This document shows positions 6,739 through 7,396 of a stretch of 7,396 nucleotides of DNA, in pieces (within the stretch, counting starts at the first letter, position 1; each line of letters begins with the position of its first letter). Below the pieces are notes generated by a model. The model was not told where the DNA came from. It worked only from the letters and a program-made list of their open reading frames with translations, and ran no database searches. Made by a program: the position numbers and the translations under genes. The stretch spans positions 1 to 7,396 of the forward strand of contig JAHJWA010000002.1 of NCBI GenBank assembly GCA_018828205.1. Reading direction: 5' to 3'. The DNA comes from Alphaproteobacteria bacterium. Its GTDB lineage: Bacteria; Pseudomonadota; Alphaproteobacteria; Sphingomonadales; Sphingomonadaceae.

Positions 6739-6754
6739 CCTCCGGTCCACAGAG

Positions 6755-7129
6755 CTACGCAAGGGAACTCAGGGGGGAGACTGAATAATGTGGGAAGAGC
6801 TTTTTAGGGACGGAACGTCTCCCGGCGAGCGAGGGGCCGATGCGGTTCACACCTTCCTCGAGCACGTGACACGAACTGCACTTGATGAAGACTTCTTCGC
6901 CGTGCGCGACATCGGGCGTGAAGGACGCCAGCGTGGTCCCGTCGACGGTTTCGGTGTTGTCGGCCGCCGGCGCCTGTGCCGAAGGCTCGGGCGCGACGAC
7001 CGCAGCGGCCGGATCGGCAGCCGCCGTCTCGGTCTCCGCCGGTTCGTCGGTGCCCCCGCAGGCACTCAGCAGCGCGACCGAAGCAGCCATTCCCAGATAT
7101 TTGCCGAAGTGTTTGGCAGTCCTAGTCAT
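6755..7129 (-). pseudogene. Lipoprotein cytochrome c, 3' half lost
   Basis: The start is intact: AAAGGG lies 6 nt before the ATG, a basic N-terminus follows and a lipobox LLSAC puts the lipidated cysteine at residue 24. This should anchor the product to the outer face of a membrane in the periplasm. Residues 28-62 are an Ala/Glu/Pro linker. The class I cytochrome c fold then begins: GEEVFIKCSSCH (77-88) binds haem through C84, C87 and H88, and EGVNRIGPSLAG (92-103) is a typical continuation. After about residue 103 family likeness stops. The last 21 residues are unrelated, and the distal methionine ligand and C-terminal helix are absent. Family members of this type normally run on for several dozen residues. 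None of the three frames beyond the break restores the family sequence. I read this as truncation by the inserted region on its 3' side; some shortened product might still be made. Confidence 0.8.
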
Positions 7130-7277
7130 AGATTACCCTTTCTCAACTTGGGCAACCCTCGCACCGCACCAGTCGCAGCCATGGGGCCCCCTGAGTTTCC
7201 AAACAACGCTCGGTGGGCGGAGCTGCCCCCGGTGCGTCGTTACACGATGGCGCCGGGTCGAACGCTATTCGCGGTTG

Positions 7278-7307
7278 AGTATAGAACCTATTTGTTCGCG
7301 ATGCCAA
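7278..7307 (-). promoter_or_regulatory. Predicted sigma70-type promoter upstream of the cytochrome c gene
   Basis: On the minus strand, -35 TTGGCA (7302-7307) and -10 TATACT (7278-7283) each match the consensus at five of six bases, with an 18-bp spacer. Transcription would begin near 7271, leaving an untranslated leader of about 140 nt before the ATG at 7129. This is the best promoter match in the 267 bp right of the gene. Confidence 0.5.
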
Positions 7308-7348
7308 AGCGAAAAGGACCGCCGAAAACTGTCGACGCTTGTGGAGGG

Positions 7349-7387
7349 GGCCGGGGATCGAGCGCCGATGACGCCCGGTCCCCGGCC
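7349..7387. other. Strong GC hairpin at the right edge
   Basis: GGCCGGGGA (7349-7357) pairs perfectly with TCCCCGGCC (7379-7387) around a 21-nt loop that itself has a small GCG/CGC stem. Neither strand has a T-run after it. It may end a transcript entering from beyond the window; that is a guess. Confidence 0.35.
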
Positions 7388-7396
7388 TTCCGGCAG

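Noticed and set aside
6580..6762. Minus-strand 60-codon frame opposite the HNGGPPLDE gene
   Set aside because: It overlaps antisense, has no ribosome site that stands out and no recognisable content.
6771..6790. Possible second copy of the tRNA-Pro 3' end (att site)
   Set aside because: Only about seven bases (GGGGAGA) match, in a G-run and in the wrong orientation; too short to call a direct repeat.
7181..7396. Plus-strand ATG frame open to the window end (72 codons)
   Set aside because: It has no convincing ribosome site, low-complexity composition at the end, no recognisable family, and overlaps the best promoter and a strong hairpin. Absence of stops over 216 nt is not unusual in GC-rich DNA.

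Overview
The window looks like chromosome of a GC-rich alphaproteobacterium, most likely Sphingomonadales (Sphingomonas/Erythrobacter-like). This rests on the overall protein style, the GC-rich third codon positions, the bkdA1-bkdA2-bkdB arrangement and the lipoprotein cytochrome c type. The assignment is inferred from recognition of families, not from a search.

Left part (1-5502) is ordinary core genome. It holds tRNA-Asp(GTC) on the minus strand, a small exported protein of unknown role on the plus strand, and then a compact minus-strand operon for the branched-chain 2-oxoacid dehydrogenase complex. That operon carries E1 alpha, E1 beta and lipoylated E2, with a 4-nt ATGA overlap and then a 5-nt gap; the E3 gene is not here. 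Upstream on the same strand lies thyA (thymidylate synthase). The 95-nt gap between thyA and the operon holds a good sigma70-type promoter with a GCAATC-N6-GATTGC palindrome sitting on the predicted start of transcription. The three Bkd subunits together turn the 2-oxoacids of Val, Leu and Ile into acyl-CoAs; thyA is metabolically unrelated.

Right part (5649-7396) is accessory in character. tRNA-Pro(CGG) is followed by a visibly more AT-rich stretch with two plus-strand genes that I cannot name. The first (120 aa) carries an R-D-L...W...K-S-F...R-R segment that I associate with the front part of abortive-infection-like proteins. The second (136 aa) carries an HNGGPPLDE motif and a hydrophobic C-terminus. 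They are in different frames and meet at a run of eight C; losing one C would join them into one 269-residue ORF. Beyond them lies a minus-strand lipoprotein cytochrome c gene whose 3' half is gone: homology stops soon after the CxxCH haem site and is replaced by unrelated sequence. No integrase or clear attachment-site copy is visible, so this looks like a small decayed insertion next to a tRNA gene. The two-gene (or frameshifted one-gene) unit is the best candidate in the window for an undescribed, possibly defence-related system.
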